NCBI GenBank assembly: GCA_051439375.1
Contig: JBFRWB010000224.1
Coordinates: forward strand, 1 to 40,113
Origin: JBGTGT01 sp051439375
GTDB taxonomy: Bacteria > Cyanobacteriota > Cyanobacteriia > Cyanobacteriales > Microcystaceae
Reading direction: 5' to 3'
DNA: 40,113 nt
The notes beneath the pieces were generated by a model. It did no database searches. It was not told the DNA's origin and saw nothing but the letters and a program-made list of their open reading frames with translations. A program made the position numbers and the translations under genes. Shown one piece after another: positions 33,006 to 40,113 of this stretch. Each line of letters opens with the position of its first letter. The first letter of the stretch is position 1.

Positions 33006-33019
33006 AGTATTTGTGTTCT
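33006..33019 (+). promoter_or_regulatory. LexA-box-like site upstream of lexA
   Basis: AGTATTTGTGTTCT fits RGTACNNNDGTWCB with one mismatch (GTAT for GTAC), 37-50 bases before the lexA ATG at 33056. Together with the recA site this suggests autoregulation. Confidence 0.5.
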
Positions 33020-33055
33020 AAAAATGAGACAGATGATCTATTGTCTGTATATCTT

Positions 33056-33664
33056 ATGGAAAGTTTAACCAAAGCCCAACAAGAACTCTATGACTGGTTA
33101 GTTAATTATATCGATACTAATCAGTATGCACCATCGATTCGTCAGATGATGAAAGCGATGAATTTGCGATCGCCAGCCCCCATTCAAAGCCGTTTAGAAC
33201 GATTACGCTCTAAAGGATATATTAACTGGGCGGAGGGGAAAGCGCGAACCATTCGCATTTTACACCGTTCTCCCGTGGGTGTTCCCGTACATGGTGCAAT
33301 TGCGGCGGGAGGATTAGTCGAACCCTTTAGCGATATTGAGGAACGGCTTGATTTAACCCCGATTATGAAGCAATCTGACTGTTTTGCTCTAAGAGTGACG
33401 GGAGATAGCATGATTGAGGATCTCATCACCGAAGGGGATTTTGTCATTATGCGAGAAAAAAACCCAGATGAAGAGGTTAAAGAAGGAGAAATTGTGGCGG
33501 CCAGAGTCCCAAATCATGGAACAACCCTGAAACGGTTTTATCTAGATGGAGAAACGGTGATTCTTAAACCCTCTAACCCAGCTTATGATCCCATTAAAGT
33601 AAGTGTTGAACAAGTAGAGATTCAGGGAATCTTAATTGGAGTTTGGCGCGGATACGCAGCTTAA
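33056..33664 (+). CDS. lexA: LexA-type repressor
   Basis: 202 residues from the ATG at 33056 (MESLTKAQQELYDWL, the family start). The frame is open further upstream but that part does not look conserved. The N-terminal winged helix covers residues 1-65 (APSIRQMMKAMNL recognition region). The self-cleavage site Ala84-Gly85 is intact (GAIAAGGLVEPF), as are nucleophile Ser118 (GDSMI) and Lys159 (GTTLKRF). Some cyanobacterial LexA proteins, such as that of Synechocystis, are reported to have lost cleavage residues. This one has not, so RecA-induced self-cleavage is expected. A LexA-box-like site precedes it. Confidence 0.95.
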   Translation: MESLTKAQQELYDWLVNYIDTNQYAPSIRQMMKAMNLRSPAPIQSRLERLRSKGYINWAEGKARTIRILHRSPVGVPVHGAIAAGGLVEPFSDIEERLDLTPIMKQSDCFALRVTGDSMIEDLITEGDFVIMREKNPDEEVKEGEIVAARVPNHGTTLKRFYLDGETVILKPSNPAYDPIKVSVEQVEIQGILIGVWRGYAA

Positions 33665-33810
33665 ACATTACGATGAGGTGGGGTCGTCCCACCCTCATTA
33701 GTTTACTTAAATTCCTGTAGAGATTTATGTAGATGTTAGAATGAGACGCTGCTCCTCTAAAAAAATGTAATAGAATTGATAGGCTGTGATTAAAGGAGGA
33801 ATGATCGGTC

Positions 33811-35202
33811 TTGACAGCAGAGAATCTGACAACCAGTCAATCTACCTCTCGTAGTGAATTGCGGCAGCTAGTCAGATCGCAATTACAGCTACTTTTGGAG
33901 CAAAATAACCTGCAAGGAGCAAAATCCCTTCTTGTTCCCGTTCAAGCAGTAGATATTGCCGAGGCCATCGAAGGATTACCTGAATCAATGCAAGCGATCG
34001 CTTTTCGTCTCTTGGCTAAATCTGAAGCGATTGAAGTCTATGAATATATTGATGCAACGGTACAACAGTCTTTAATTGAGAAATTTAAACAGCAAGAAAT
34101 TCGCGAAATTGTTGATCAAATGTCCCCTGATGATCGAGTAAGATTGTTTGATGAGTTACCAGCGACCGTTGTGAGTCGATTACTCGAACAACTCAGTCCA
34201 GAGGAACGACAGGCGACCAATTTGTTGCTAGGATACGATGAGGACACAGCCGGGCGCATTATGACCCCGGAATATATTTCTGTCAAAGAAAACTTAACAG
34301 TTACTCAGACTTTGACCCAAATTCGTCATCAAGCTAAAGCATCTGAAGTCTTTTACTATCTTTATGTCACCGACATATCCCGTCACTTAACAGGGGTTAT
34401 TTCCTTGCGACATTTGGTTTTAGCCGATCCAGATACGGTATTAAGCGAGATTATGACCCGTGATGTGATTTGGGTTAATACCGATATGGATCAAGAAGAA
34501 GTTGCACGTCTTATTCAACGCTATGATTTATTAGCCCTTCCTGTCGTCGATCGCGAACAGCGTTTAGTCGGGGTGGTAACGGTGGATGATATGATTGATA
34601 TTTTGCAAGAAGAAGCCACAGAAGATATCTATGCTTTAAGTGGGGTACAATCGGATAAAGATAATTATTTTCAAACCAATTTATTAACAGTTGCCCGTCG
34701 TCGAGTCGTTTGGTTATTAGTGTTATTGTTCACCAATACAGTGACAGGAACGATTATTAAAACCCAAGAAACTTTATTAGAACAGGTCGCCATTTTAGCC
34801 GCTTTTATTCCTTTGTTAATTGGGACAGGGGGGAATGTAGGGGCGCAATCTTCAACAGTGGTAATTCGGGGCTTAAACACAGATGAGATTAGGGACTTAG
34901 GAGTTAATAAAGTAGTGTTTCGGGAGTTATTAGCCGGGTTATTATTAGGGTTAATTTTAGGGATTATTGCCACTGTTTGGGCATCTTTTTTACAGGGGAA
35001 TTTTTCAGTTGCGATCGCTGTTGGGATTAGTTTAGTGGCTATTTCGACTTTAGCTTCCATGAGTGGGGCCGCAGTACCGTTTCTCTTTCGTTCTTTTGGC
35101 TTAGATCCTGCTTTAATGTCAGCCCCTTTTATCACAACCGTGGTGGATGTGTTAGGGGTTTTGATTTATTTCTATATTGCGCGGTTAGTTTTAAATGTTT
35201 GA
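33811..35202 (+). CDS. mgtE: MgtE-type magnesium transporter
   Basis: 463 residues from a TTG with AAGGAGG 11 bases upstream. The order of domains is standard. The acidic MgtE N-domain of helical repeats covers about residues 25-130 (EAIEGLPESMQAIAF, LLEQLSPEERQ). Two CBS domains follow (around 140-265, with IMTPEYISVKENLTV and IMTRDVIWVN). Five C-terminal membrane helices carry the pore signature IPLLIGTGGNVGAQSSTVVIRGL. The cytosolic domains sense Mg2+ and close the channel when it is plentiful. An M-box riboswitch was not recognised in the 146-base upstream gap. Confidence 0.95.
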   Translation: MTAENLTTSQSTSRSELRQLVRSQLQLLLEQNNLQGAKSLLVPVQAVDIAEAIEGLPESMQAIAFRLLAKSEAIEVYEYIDATVQQSLIEKFKQQEIREIVDQMSPDDRVRLFDELPATVVSRLLEQLSPEERQATNLLLGYDEDTAGRIMTPEYISVKENLTVTQTLTQIRHQAKASEVFYYLYVTDISRHLTGVISLRHLVLADPDTVLSEIMTRDVIWVNTDMDQEEVARLIQRYDLLALPVVDREQRLVGVVTVDDMIDILQEEATEDIYALSGVQSDKDNYFQTNLLTVARRRVVWLLVLLFTNTVTGTIIKTQETLLEQVAILAAFIPLLIGTGGNVGAQSSTVVIRGLNTDEIRDLGVNKVVFRELLAGLLLGLILGIIATVWASFLQGNFSVAIAVGISLVAISTLASMSGAAVPFLFRSFGLDPALMSAPFITTVVDVLGVLIYFYIARLVLNV

Positions 35203-35232
35203 TATTTTCTTCTTCTTTTTTATTAGACACTA

Positions 35233-37254
35233 CTAAAGAAGTGAGGTAACTTGGGGACTGGTAACTTCACTGGGTAAAGGACAAGAAGCTTGTTCTAAGT
35301 AGATCGCTAAATCAAACCAAAACGTTGTTCCAACCCCAGTTTCACTAATTAAATGAATTTGACTATGATGTTTCTGAATAATATTTCTGACAATAGAAAG
35401 GCCAAGTCCTGTTCCCTCTAAGGTATGAACCCGATTTTCAACTCGGAAAAAGCGATCGAAAATAGCGGCTTGATCTTCAGCATCAATTCCGATTCCTGTA
35501 TCAGAAATTTCCACCCGTACAAGGGGATGGGAATAGGGATCATTATTATCTCCATTTAATTTGTAGGCGCGGATGGCAACTTTTCCCCCCGGTTCAGTAA
35601 ATTTCAGCGCATTCCCCAACAAGTTAGTCATAACTTGTAAAAGTAAATCATAGTGGCCTAAAACAAGGGGTAAATTGCTTTCGATATCTTGAATTAATTC
35701 TAGACTTTTATCTTTTGCGTTGAGTTGATAGGTTCTCAGAATTTGCTCAATTAGTTGACTTAAATCTACCCCATCTAAATGATAGATTTTTGAAGATTCT
35801 AAACGGGATAAGTCCAACACATCATTGACTAAGCGACTGAGGCGATCTGTTTCATGATTAGCTGTTTCTAAAAATTCTTTACGTTCAACTTCCGTTAAAT
35901 CGTCCCCAAATTCTGAAAGGGTTTCAATAAAGGATTTAATATTAAATAAAGGCGTTCTTAACTCATGGGAAACATTGCTAATAAATTGGCTTTTTGCTTC
36001 ATTCAATTCTGCTTCACGGGTAATATCTTGCAGCGTCATAGCAATTCCTTTGGGGGTTTCCCTATGTTGATCCAAAACTTGGGTTAACATGATTCGCACA
36101 ATACGCGAACTTGGTTGCTTGAGATGAATTCGGAACTCTCCTGAATGAAGAGCATCCTTTTCTTCCTCACTTTCTAACTCAATCGAGGGTTGTTTTGCTG
36201 TTTCTTCTTCATCTTCGTCTTCACTTGCTGCCATTTTCCGAAGTGATTTGCCGATTTTAAGTGACAGTTCTTGAGGAAGATAATCTAAAATACTATTACT
36301 AATAACCTCTTGATTTTCCCAGCTTAGAATTCGTCTTGCCGTTGGATTCACTAACAATAAATTTAACTCCGTATCTAATAAAATAGCCCCATCTGCAATG
36401 GTAGAAACTAAGGTTTCTAATTTGGCTTTTTCCGCCGTCATTTCTTCGATATTTTGTGCTTCATAATTCGCCAGTCGCTCTGCCATTTCATTAAACCGCA
36501 CAATCAATTCACCCAATTCTCCACCAAAGGGCAAATCGATTCGTTGTTGAAAGTTTCTTGCTGCAATGTTTTTGACTCCAACTAATAGTTCCTTAATCGG
36601 TTTAGTAATCGTTAAAGCATTAAAAACTGCCCCTAAAATGACCATTGCCCAAATAGAAATGAAGACTGCAATGGTGACATCACGGGTTAAATTAGAAGAA
36701 GCAACAACGGTCGGATTAGGATTGATTCCAATCGCTAAAATTCCTAAATCTTTACTGTTGTATTTAAGTGGAACAAATACATCAGTCACTTCTCCGTCAG
36801 GGCTTTGATGTTGACGGACGATAGGGAGATGAGGGTGAGAATGGGCAGAATTCGCTTCAGGGATTTCGATTCGTCGTTCTAACGCCAGAGAACTATGCAC
36901 TTCTTCTTGAGAATAGGGAATACCAAAGAAAATTTTTCCCTCTGGGTCAGCATAAATCATGTAGCGTACACTAGAAGTACTTTGAAAAAAGCGACTAGAA
37001 AATTGGGCAACTTCAGTTAAATTACCCTCTGCAAGAAGGGGAGTTACGTTAGAAGCTAATAATAACCCTAAATCTCGACCAAAACGGGTATCACTAATAC
37101 GGGCATCCTGTTGGATGGTATTTACCGCCCAAAAGGTTAAACCACTCATTAGCAAAGAGACAGCTAGGGTGGCCGCTGCCATTAGTTTTGTTTGCAGCGT
37201 AAATTCTGACCACCAGCGCACTAAGGCTTCTTGTATTGATTGCAACAAGGTCAC
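35233..37254 (-). CDS. nblS: Sensor histidine kinase NblS (Hik33/DspA)
   Basis: 673 residues that match the conserved cyanobacterial kinase throughout. Segment WWSEFTLQTKLMAAATL leads into membrane helix 1 (22-46). An extracytoplasmic sensor domain follows (about 50-190), then helix 2 (191-215), HAMP (216-270), PAS (about 280-410) and HisKA with His430 in SHELRTP. The HATPase has NLLGNALKF, DTGIGID and GTGLGLS. The insertion between PAS strands is Glu-rich (SEDEDEEETAK). NblS works with RpaB to control high-light genes, including hli, phycobilisome degradation and photosystem genes. The response regulator is not adjacent, as usual. Confidence 0.95.
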   Translation of the reverse strand: MTLLQSIQEALVRWWSEFTLQTKLMAAATLAVSLLMSGLTFWAVNTIQQDARISDTRFGRDLGLLLASNVTPLLAEGNLTEVAQFSSRFFQSTSSVRYMIYADPEGKIFFGIPYSQEEVHSSLALERRIEIPEANSAHSHPHLPIVRQHQSPDGEVTDVFVPLKYNSKDLGILAIGINPNPTVVASSNLTRDVTIAVFISIWAMVILGAVFNALTITKPIKELLVGVKNIAARNFQQRIDLPFGGELGELIVRFNEMAERLANYEAQNIEEMTAEKAKLETLVSTIADGAILLDTELNLLLVNPTARRILSWENQEVISNSILDYLPQELSLKIGKSLRKMAASEDEDEEETAKQPSIELESEEEKDALHSGEFRIHLKQPSSRIVRIMLTQVLDQHRETPKGIAMTLQDITREAELNEAKSQFISNVSHELRTPLFNIKSFIETLSEFGDDLTEVERKEFLETANHETDRLSRLVNDVLDLSRLESSKIYHLDGVDLSQLIEQILRTYQLNAKDKSLELIQDIESNLPLVLGHYDLLLQVMTNLLGNALKFTEPGGKVAIRAYKLNGDNNDPYSHPLVRVEISDTGIGIDAEDQAAIFDRFFRVENRVHTLEGTGLGLSIVRNIIQKHHSQIHLISETGVGTTFWFDLAIYLEQASCPLPSEVTSPQVTSLL

Positions 37255-37618
37255 TTAGGTTAATCCTACTACAATGTATTTATCAGATTGAACGATGGAT
37301 TTCTTTCCCATAAACTGTTTTCCATATTAACTCAATATCCCCCCTTAATTTAGGCGTTTTGTATCATACATATGAACTATCAAGGACGATTTGCGATCGC
37401 CTAAGATAGTTTGCCCCCAAACTCACCGCAAAATATTGGGGATCAAGTATCAGAATCAAATAGAACAAGAGCATTAACTCTAGCTTATTAAGTTTTGTAA
37501 GGTTTAATCGAGTTGGGTTTAAGGAGCATCACGAATCTTGATATAAGTAAATATGTAGGCATAAAAATGAACGGATTACGCTGTTAAGGCGCAATTAATT
37601 GTTAACAGGAGACAACAG
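37255..37618. other. 364-base intergenic region
   Basis: Between the divergent nblS and BRCT-protein genes. It contains a HIP1 site near 37393, a weak CCCCAA/TTGGGG dyad around 37413-37441, and AGGAGA just before the downstream ATG. I see no small gene, RNA gene or clear terminator; promoters of both genes must lie here. Confidence 0.6.
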
Positions 37619-39211
37619 ATGACCAATGAACTTGTTTATGGAATGGCTGGAATAATCGGTCTATTAGGCGGATCATTAACCTTTGGGTTATTACGAATGA
37701 GCGTTTCTCAGCGAGAAGATCAACTATTAGCTCAACAAAAAGAGTTAGAAAATACACAAACTGAATTAAAAGAAGAAATTAATCAAACTAAAGATAATTT
37801 ACTTCAGTTAGAAGGTAACTTGCAACAAACAAAGCTAAAAATTAGCGAGCTAGAAATGGAAAAAGAGCAACTCTCCCAGAATCTTAAACAAGGACAGGAA
37901 AAGATCAAAACCTTAGAACAGGAGTTAGAAAGAACTCTGCAATCTTCTCAACAAGAGGTTAAGGGATTAACTGAGCGTATCCAAACCTTACAAACCCTAG
38001 AAGCTGATTTAAGCAATCAACTAAAAGCTGCAAAAGAACAGGCTAAACAATTAAAAACTGAGAAAGAAGCAATTGAAAAGAATCTACAGAAAGACTTAAA
38101 AGCATCTCAAACTTCTGCCACTGAGTTACAAAATCAGATTAACACTTTAGAACAAGAAAAAGGGGAAATAAGCCAGAATGCAGCCACCATTGAAGCGCAA
38201 TTAAAACAAGTCGAAGAAGAGTTAAAAAACTCCCAAACGTCTGCCACTGAGTTACAAAGTCAGATTAATACTTTAGAACAAGAAAAAGGAGAAATAAGCC
38301 AGAATACAGCCACCATTGAGGCGCAATTAAAACAAGTCGAAGAAGAGTTAAAAAACTCCCAAACTTCTGCCACTAATTTACAAAATCAGATTAATACTTT
38401 AGAACAAGAAAAAGGAGAAATAAGCCAGAATGCAGCCACCATTGAGGCGCAATTAAAACAAGTCCAAAAAGACTTAAAAGCATCTCAAACATCTGCAACT
38501 GCATTACAAAGTCAGATTAACACTTTAGAACAAGAAAAAGGGAAACTATCTCAAGCATTAGAAAACATTAAAACAGAAAATAATAAGTCCAAAACAGTTG
38601 AAGAAAGCCTGCGTTCTCGATTAAATCAACTAGAAAATGGCCAAAAATCCCTTGAAGAAAGCTTACAAAGTGAGAAAGCTGAACACACGAAATCCCTTAA
38701 ATCCTTGCAAGAGGAGATAGAAATGCTTACGAAAGCTAACAAAAAACTAGAAAAAAAACTAAAAGAGCGTCAAAAAACCCTGACTAAAGAAGATACAAAG
38801 CCAGAACCACAAAAAATAGAAACGGTAATAGAAAAGCAGGATGAAATATCTGTCGTTAAACCAGATAGTAAAAAGGATAAAAAATCTGATCAATCTGAAG
38901 TAGAGGAATCAGTCGAATCTTCATCTTCCACATCAGAAGAAACAAAAGAAGAAGAATTATCTTCTGAGATGAAAAAGGAAAGTCCTTTAAAAGATAAAAC
39001 CCTTGTTATCTTAGGAACATTATCTAAACTCAATCGCAGTCAAGCTAAAACCTTAATTGTCGAAGCAGGAGGAAGAGTGGTTAGTTCTCCTAGCAGTAAA
39101 GTTGACTATGTAGTAGTTGCTAAAAACCCCGGTGAAAAACTCAAAAAAGCACAACGTCTTAACCTTTCCCAATTGTCAGAAAAACAATTCTTAGATTATC
39201 TAAATGGATAA
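37619..39211 (+). CDS. Membrane-anchored coiled-coil protein with C-terminal BRCT domain
   Basis: 530 residues with AGGAGA 8 bases before the ATG. An N-terminal membrane segment (YGMAGIIGLLGGSLTFGLL, residues 6-25) is followed by a coiled coil of about 370 residues. The coiled coil includes three full and one partial 42-residue repeats (six heptads each, 126 bp; 38098-38550) of the type SQTSATELQNQINTLEQEKG. An acidic Ser/Glu-rich linker follows (about 400-455). The BRCT domain is at about residues 457-530 (LVILGTLSKLNRSQAKTLI, AGGRVVSSPSSKVDYVVV) and closely resembles that of bacterial DNA ligase A. BRCT modules bind DNA ends or phosphoproteins. Membrane tethering of one is unusual; the function is unknown. 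Confidence 0.82.
   Translation: MTNELVYGMAGIIGLLGGSLTFGLLRMSVSQREDQLLAQQKELENTQTELKEEINQTKDNLLQLEGNLQQTKLKISELEMEKEQLSQNLKQGQEKIKTLEQELERTLQSSQQEVKGLTERIQTLQTLEADLSNQLKAAKEQAKQLKTEKEAIEKNLQKDLKASQTSATELQNQINTLEQEKGEISQNAATIEAQLKQVEEELKNSQTSATELQSQINTLEQEKGEISQNTATIEAQLKQVEEELKNSQTSATNLQNQINTLEQEKGEISQNAATIEAQLKQVQKDLKASQTSATALQSQINTLEQEKGKLSQALENIKTENNKSKTVEESLRSRLNQLENGQKSLEESLQSEKAEHTKSLKSLQEEIEMLTKANKKLEKKLKERQKTLTKEDTKPEPQKIETVIEKQDEISVVKPDSKKDKKSDQSEVEESVESSSSTSEETKEEELSSEMKKESPLKDKTLVILGTLSKLNRSQAKTLIVEAGGRVVSSPSSKVDYVVVAKNPGEKLKKAQRLNLSQLSEKQFLDYLNG
38098..38550 (+). repeat. 126-bp tandem coding repeat in the coiled-coil gene
   Basis: Units begin at 38098, 38224, 38350 and 38476 (last one partial), each encoding 42 residues. 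They are highly similar at the DNA level, so unit number may vary between strains without breaking the heptad phase. Confidence 0.85.
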
Positions 39212-39384
39212 GGTAGGCTCTCGGTGAACCAAAGACTCCTTCCAATAATATTGTGTCGATGATGAGAGTGTCAATTTATCTAAAGTGATTGAACTCTTAA
39301 TCCTTCGCTAGATGGGTATGAACGATCGCTCTTATACTTAATGAATGGTTGCTCGGTAGTTATAAGGAATATAGTATAAAAATA

Positions 39385-39446
39385 GAAGAGTGTATAAGAA
39401 AATATAAACACCCTGCGATGGGTTACGGCACAAATCAACAGTTATA
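39385..39446. repeat. 62-bp dispersed element, copy B
   Basis: Inverted relative to copy A at 21171-21232. Here it continues into sequence that closes a GATGGGTTA...TAACCCATC palindrome, so copy A may be a half-element. Confidence 0.8.
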
Positions 39447-39498
39447 AGCTTTTCCTAAAAGCTATCTGCGTTCCTAACCCATCCTACAACTACTCAGC

Positions 39499-39526
39499 TT
39501 ATAATTTATAATTTATAATTCATAAT
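39499..39526. repeat. Heptamer leader repeat (TTATAAT x3, TCATAAT) before anmK
   Basis: Four in-phase heptamers followed by TCA and AAAAA, then the ATG at 39534. The same layout precedes the ORF at 10180. It contains several perfect TATAAT hexamers that could be -10 elements. Confidence 0.7.
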
Positions 39527-39533
39527 TCAAAAA

Positions 39534-40113
39534 ATGTATTGTATTGGTTTAATGAGTGGAACATCCGTTGATGGAATTGACGCAGTTTTAGTCGAAATTA
39601 CAGGTCAAAATGAAAACATTCAAGTCAATTTGATTAACCATTGTCAAAAAGATTACCCCAAACAACTCAGACAGCAAATTATCGAAGTCTGTGGCGGAAA
39701 AAGCCTATCAATGGCAGAATTCGCTCAACTCGATGATGACATAGCCGTTGAATTTGCCCAAGCAGCCAAAACGGTACAAAATTCCGATTATCCTGCCCAA
39801 ATTATCGGTTCTCATGGTCAAACCGTCTTCCATCGTCCCCCAACTTCTACTGAATTAGGCTACAGTCTCCAACTCGGAAGAGGAGCATTAATTGCCCATT
39901 TAACCCAAATTCCAACAGTAAATAACTTCCGTGCTGCTGATATCGCAGCCAAAGGACAAGGTGCGCCCCTTGTCTCTAAGATTGACCTTTGCCTACTATC
40001 CCACCCTGAAAAGACCCGTTGTGTGCAAAATTTAGGGGGAATTGGCAACGTAACCTATCTTCTACCCAAAAAGACCCAAATTGGCTAACCAACGTCAAAG
40101 GATGGGATACGGG
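39534..40113 (+). CDS. anmK: Anhydro-N-acetylmuramic acid kinase (partial, apparent frameshift near 40070)
   Basis: The start MYCIGLMSGTSVDGIDAVLVEI carries the AnmK ATP-binding signature. GSHGQTVFHRP, NNFRAADIAAKGQGAPLV and NLGGIGNVTYL follow in family order. The enzyme phosphorylates and opens 1,6-anhydro-MurNAc during cell-wall recycling. The frame ends at TAA 40086, but family sequence continues in another frame to the window edge (NWLTNVKGWDTG, where GWDTG is an AnmK motif). The shift falls in CCCAAAAAGACC; one extra A would restore the frame. It may be a homopolymer sequencing error, a pseudogene, or frameshifting at AAA-AAG. A full protein would be about 370-390 residues. Confidence 0.82.

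Larger units (their letters stand above)
39212..39533. other. 322-base intergenic region rich in repeats
   Basis: It holds the 62-bp dispersed element (39385-39446), a larger palindrome bounded by GATGGGTTA (39417) and TAACCCATC (39475), a perfect AGCTTTT/AAAAGCT hairpin (39447-39463) and the TTATAAT heptamers before anmK. The first 170 bases show nothing recognisable. Confidence 0.6.

Noticed and set aside
33665..33810. M-box or other Mg riboswitch before mgtE
   Set aside because: The gap is only 146 bases and holds a simple GAGGTGGG/CCCACCCTC hairpin just behind lexA; no M-box-like multi-helix pattern was recognised.
34671..35135. 154-codon minus-strand frame inside mgtE
   Set aside because: Antisense to the MgtE membrane helices; Asn/Lys/Thr-rich complement of hydrophobic codons.
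1..40113. tRNA or rRNA genes
   Set aside because: I looked for T-arm (GGTTCGA) and acceptor/CCA patterns in the intergenic gaps and found none that fold convincingly; a tRNAscan run would settle it.

Overview
The window is chromosomal DNA from a low-GC cyanobacterium, most likely a unicellular Crocosphaera/Cyanothece/Rippkaea-type strain. The evidence is direct: frequent HIP1 octamers (GCGATCGC) from about 8.3 kb onward, a 47-residue high-light-inducible chlorophyll-binding protein, an NblS/Hik33/DspA sensor kinase, a cyanobacterial-type LexA, and heptanucleotide tandem repeats of the kind called STRRs in cyanobacteria. Species assignment is inference.

Layout. 1-0.95 kb: two toxin-antitoxin remnants on the minus strand, a HigB/HigA-like pair cut by the window edge and a mazE whose mazF survives only as a 22-codon stub. 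1.2-6.9 kb, plus strand: a SAM methyltransferase, a conserved hypothetical protein, a zinc-ribbon rhomboid protease, an uncharacterised ATP-grasp ligase directly upstream of queE, and a TVP38/TMEM64 membrane protein. 6.9-9.9 kb: a compact NAD operon (nadD-nrtR-nadE) behind a textbook sigma-70 promoter. 9.9-15.5 kb: an accessory patch bracketed by two copies of a 120-150 bp repeat. It holds a decayed TPR-CHAT protease gene, cysK, a 48-copy heptamer array and the small hli gene. 15.8-17.5 kb: a DprA/LOG-like Rossmann protein and a DMT exporter. 17.6-20.6 kb: an AT-rich 962-codon P-loop/STAND-like protein of unknown function, the best candidate for an undescribed (possibly defence) system. 20.6-25.4 kb, minus strand: def, holB, rpsR, rpmG, recA, a coiled-coil protein and surE. 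25.5-30.8 kb: a DUF6915-like protein, an acidic hypothetical protein, a DHH phosphoesterase, two small proteins, yidD and a PBP4-type carboxypeptidase. 31-40.1 kb: aspS, lexA, mgtE, nblS, a membrane-anchored coiled-coil BRCT protein, and the start of anmK with an apparent frameshift.

Functional links. nadD and nadE catalyse the last two steps of NAD synthesis and NrtR is the expected regulator between them. recA and lexA lie about 9 kb apart; each has a one-mismatch match to the cyanobacterial LexA box upstream, and LexA keeps its Ala-Gly cleavage bond and Ser/Lys dyad. NblS is known to control high-light genes, and an hli gene lies about 20 kb away. The window is also rich in small non-coding repeats: heptamer arrays of three different sequences, a MITE-like element with a strong internal hairpin, inverted copies of a 62-bp element, and palindromes embedded in the CHAT coding region. 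No tRNA, rRNA, CRISPR array, transposase or integrase was recognised.
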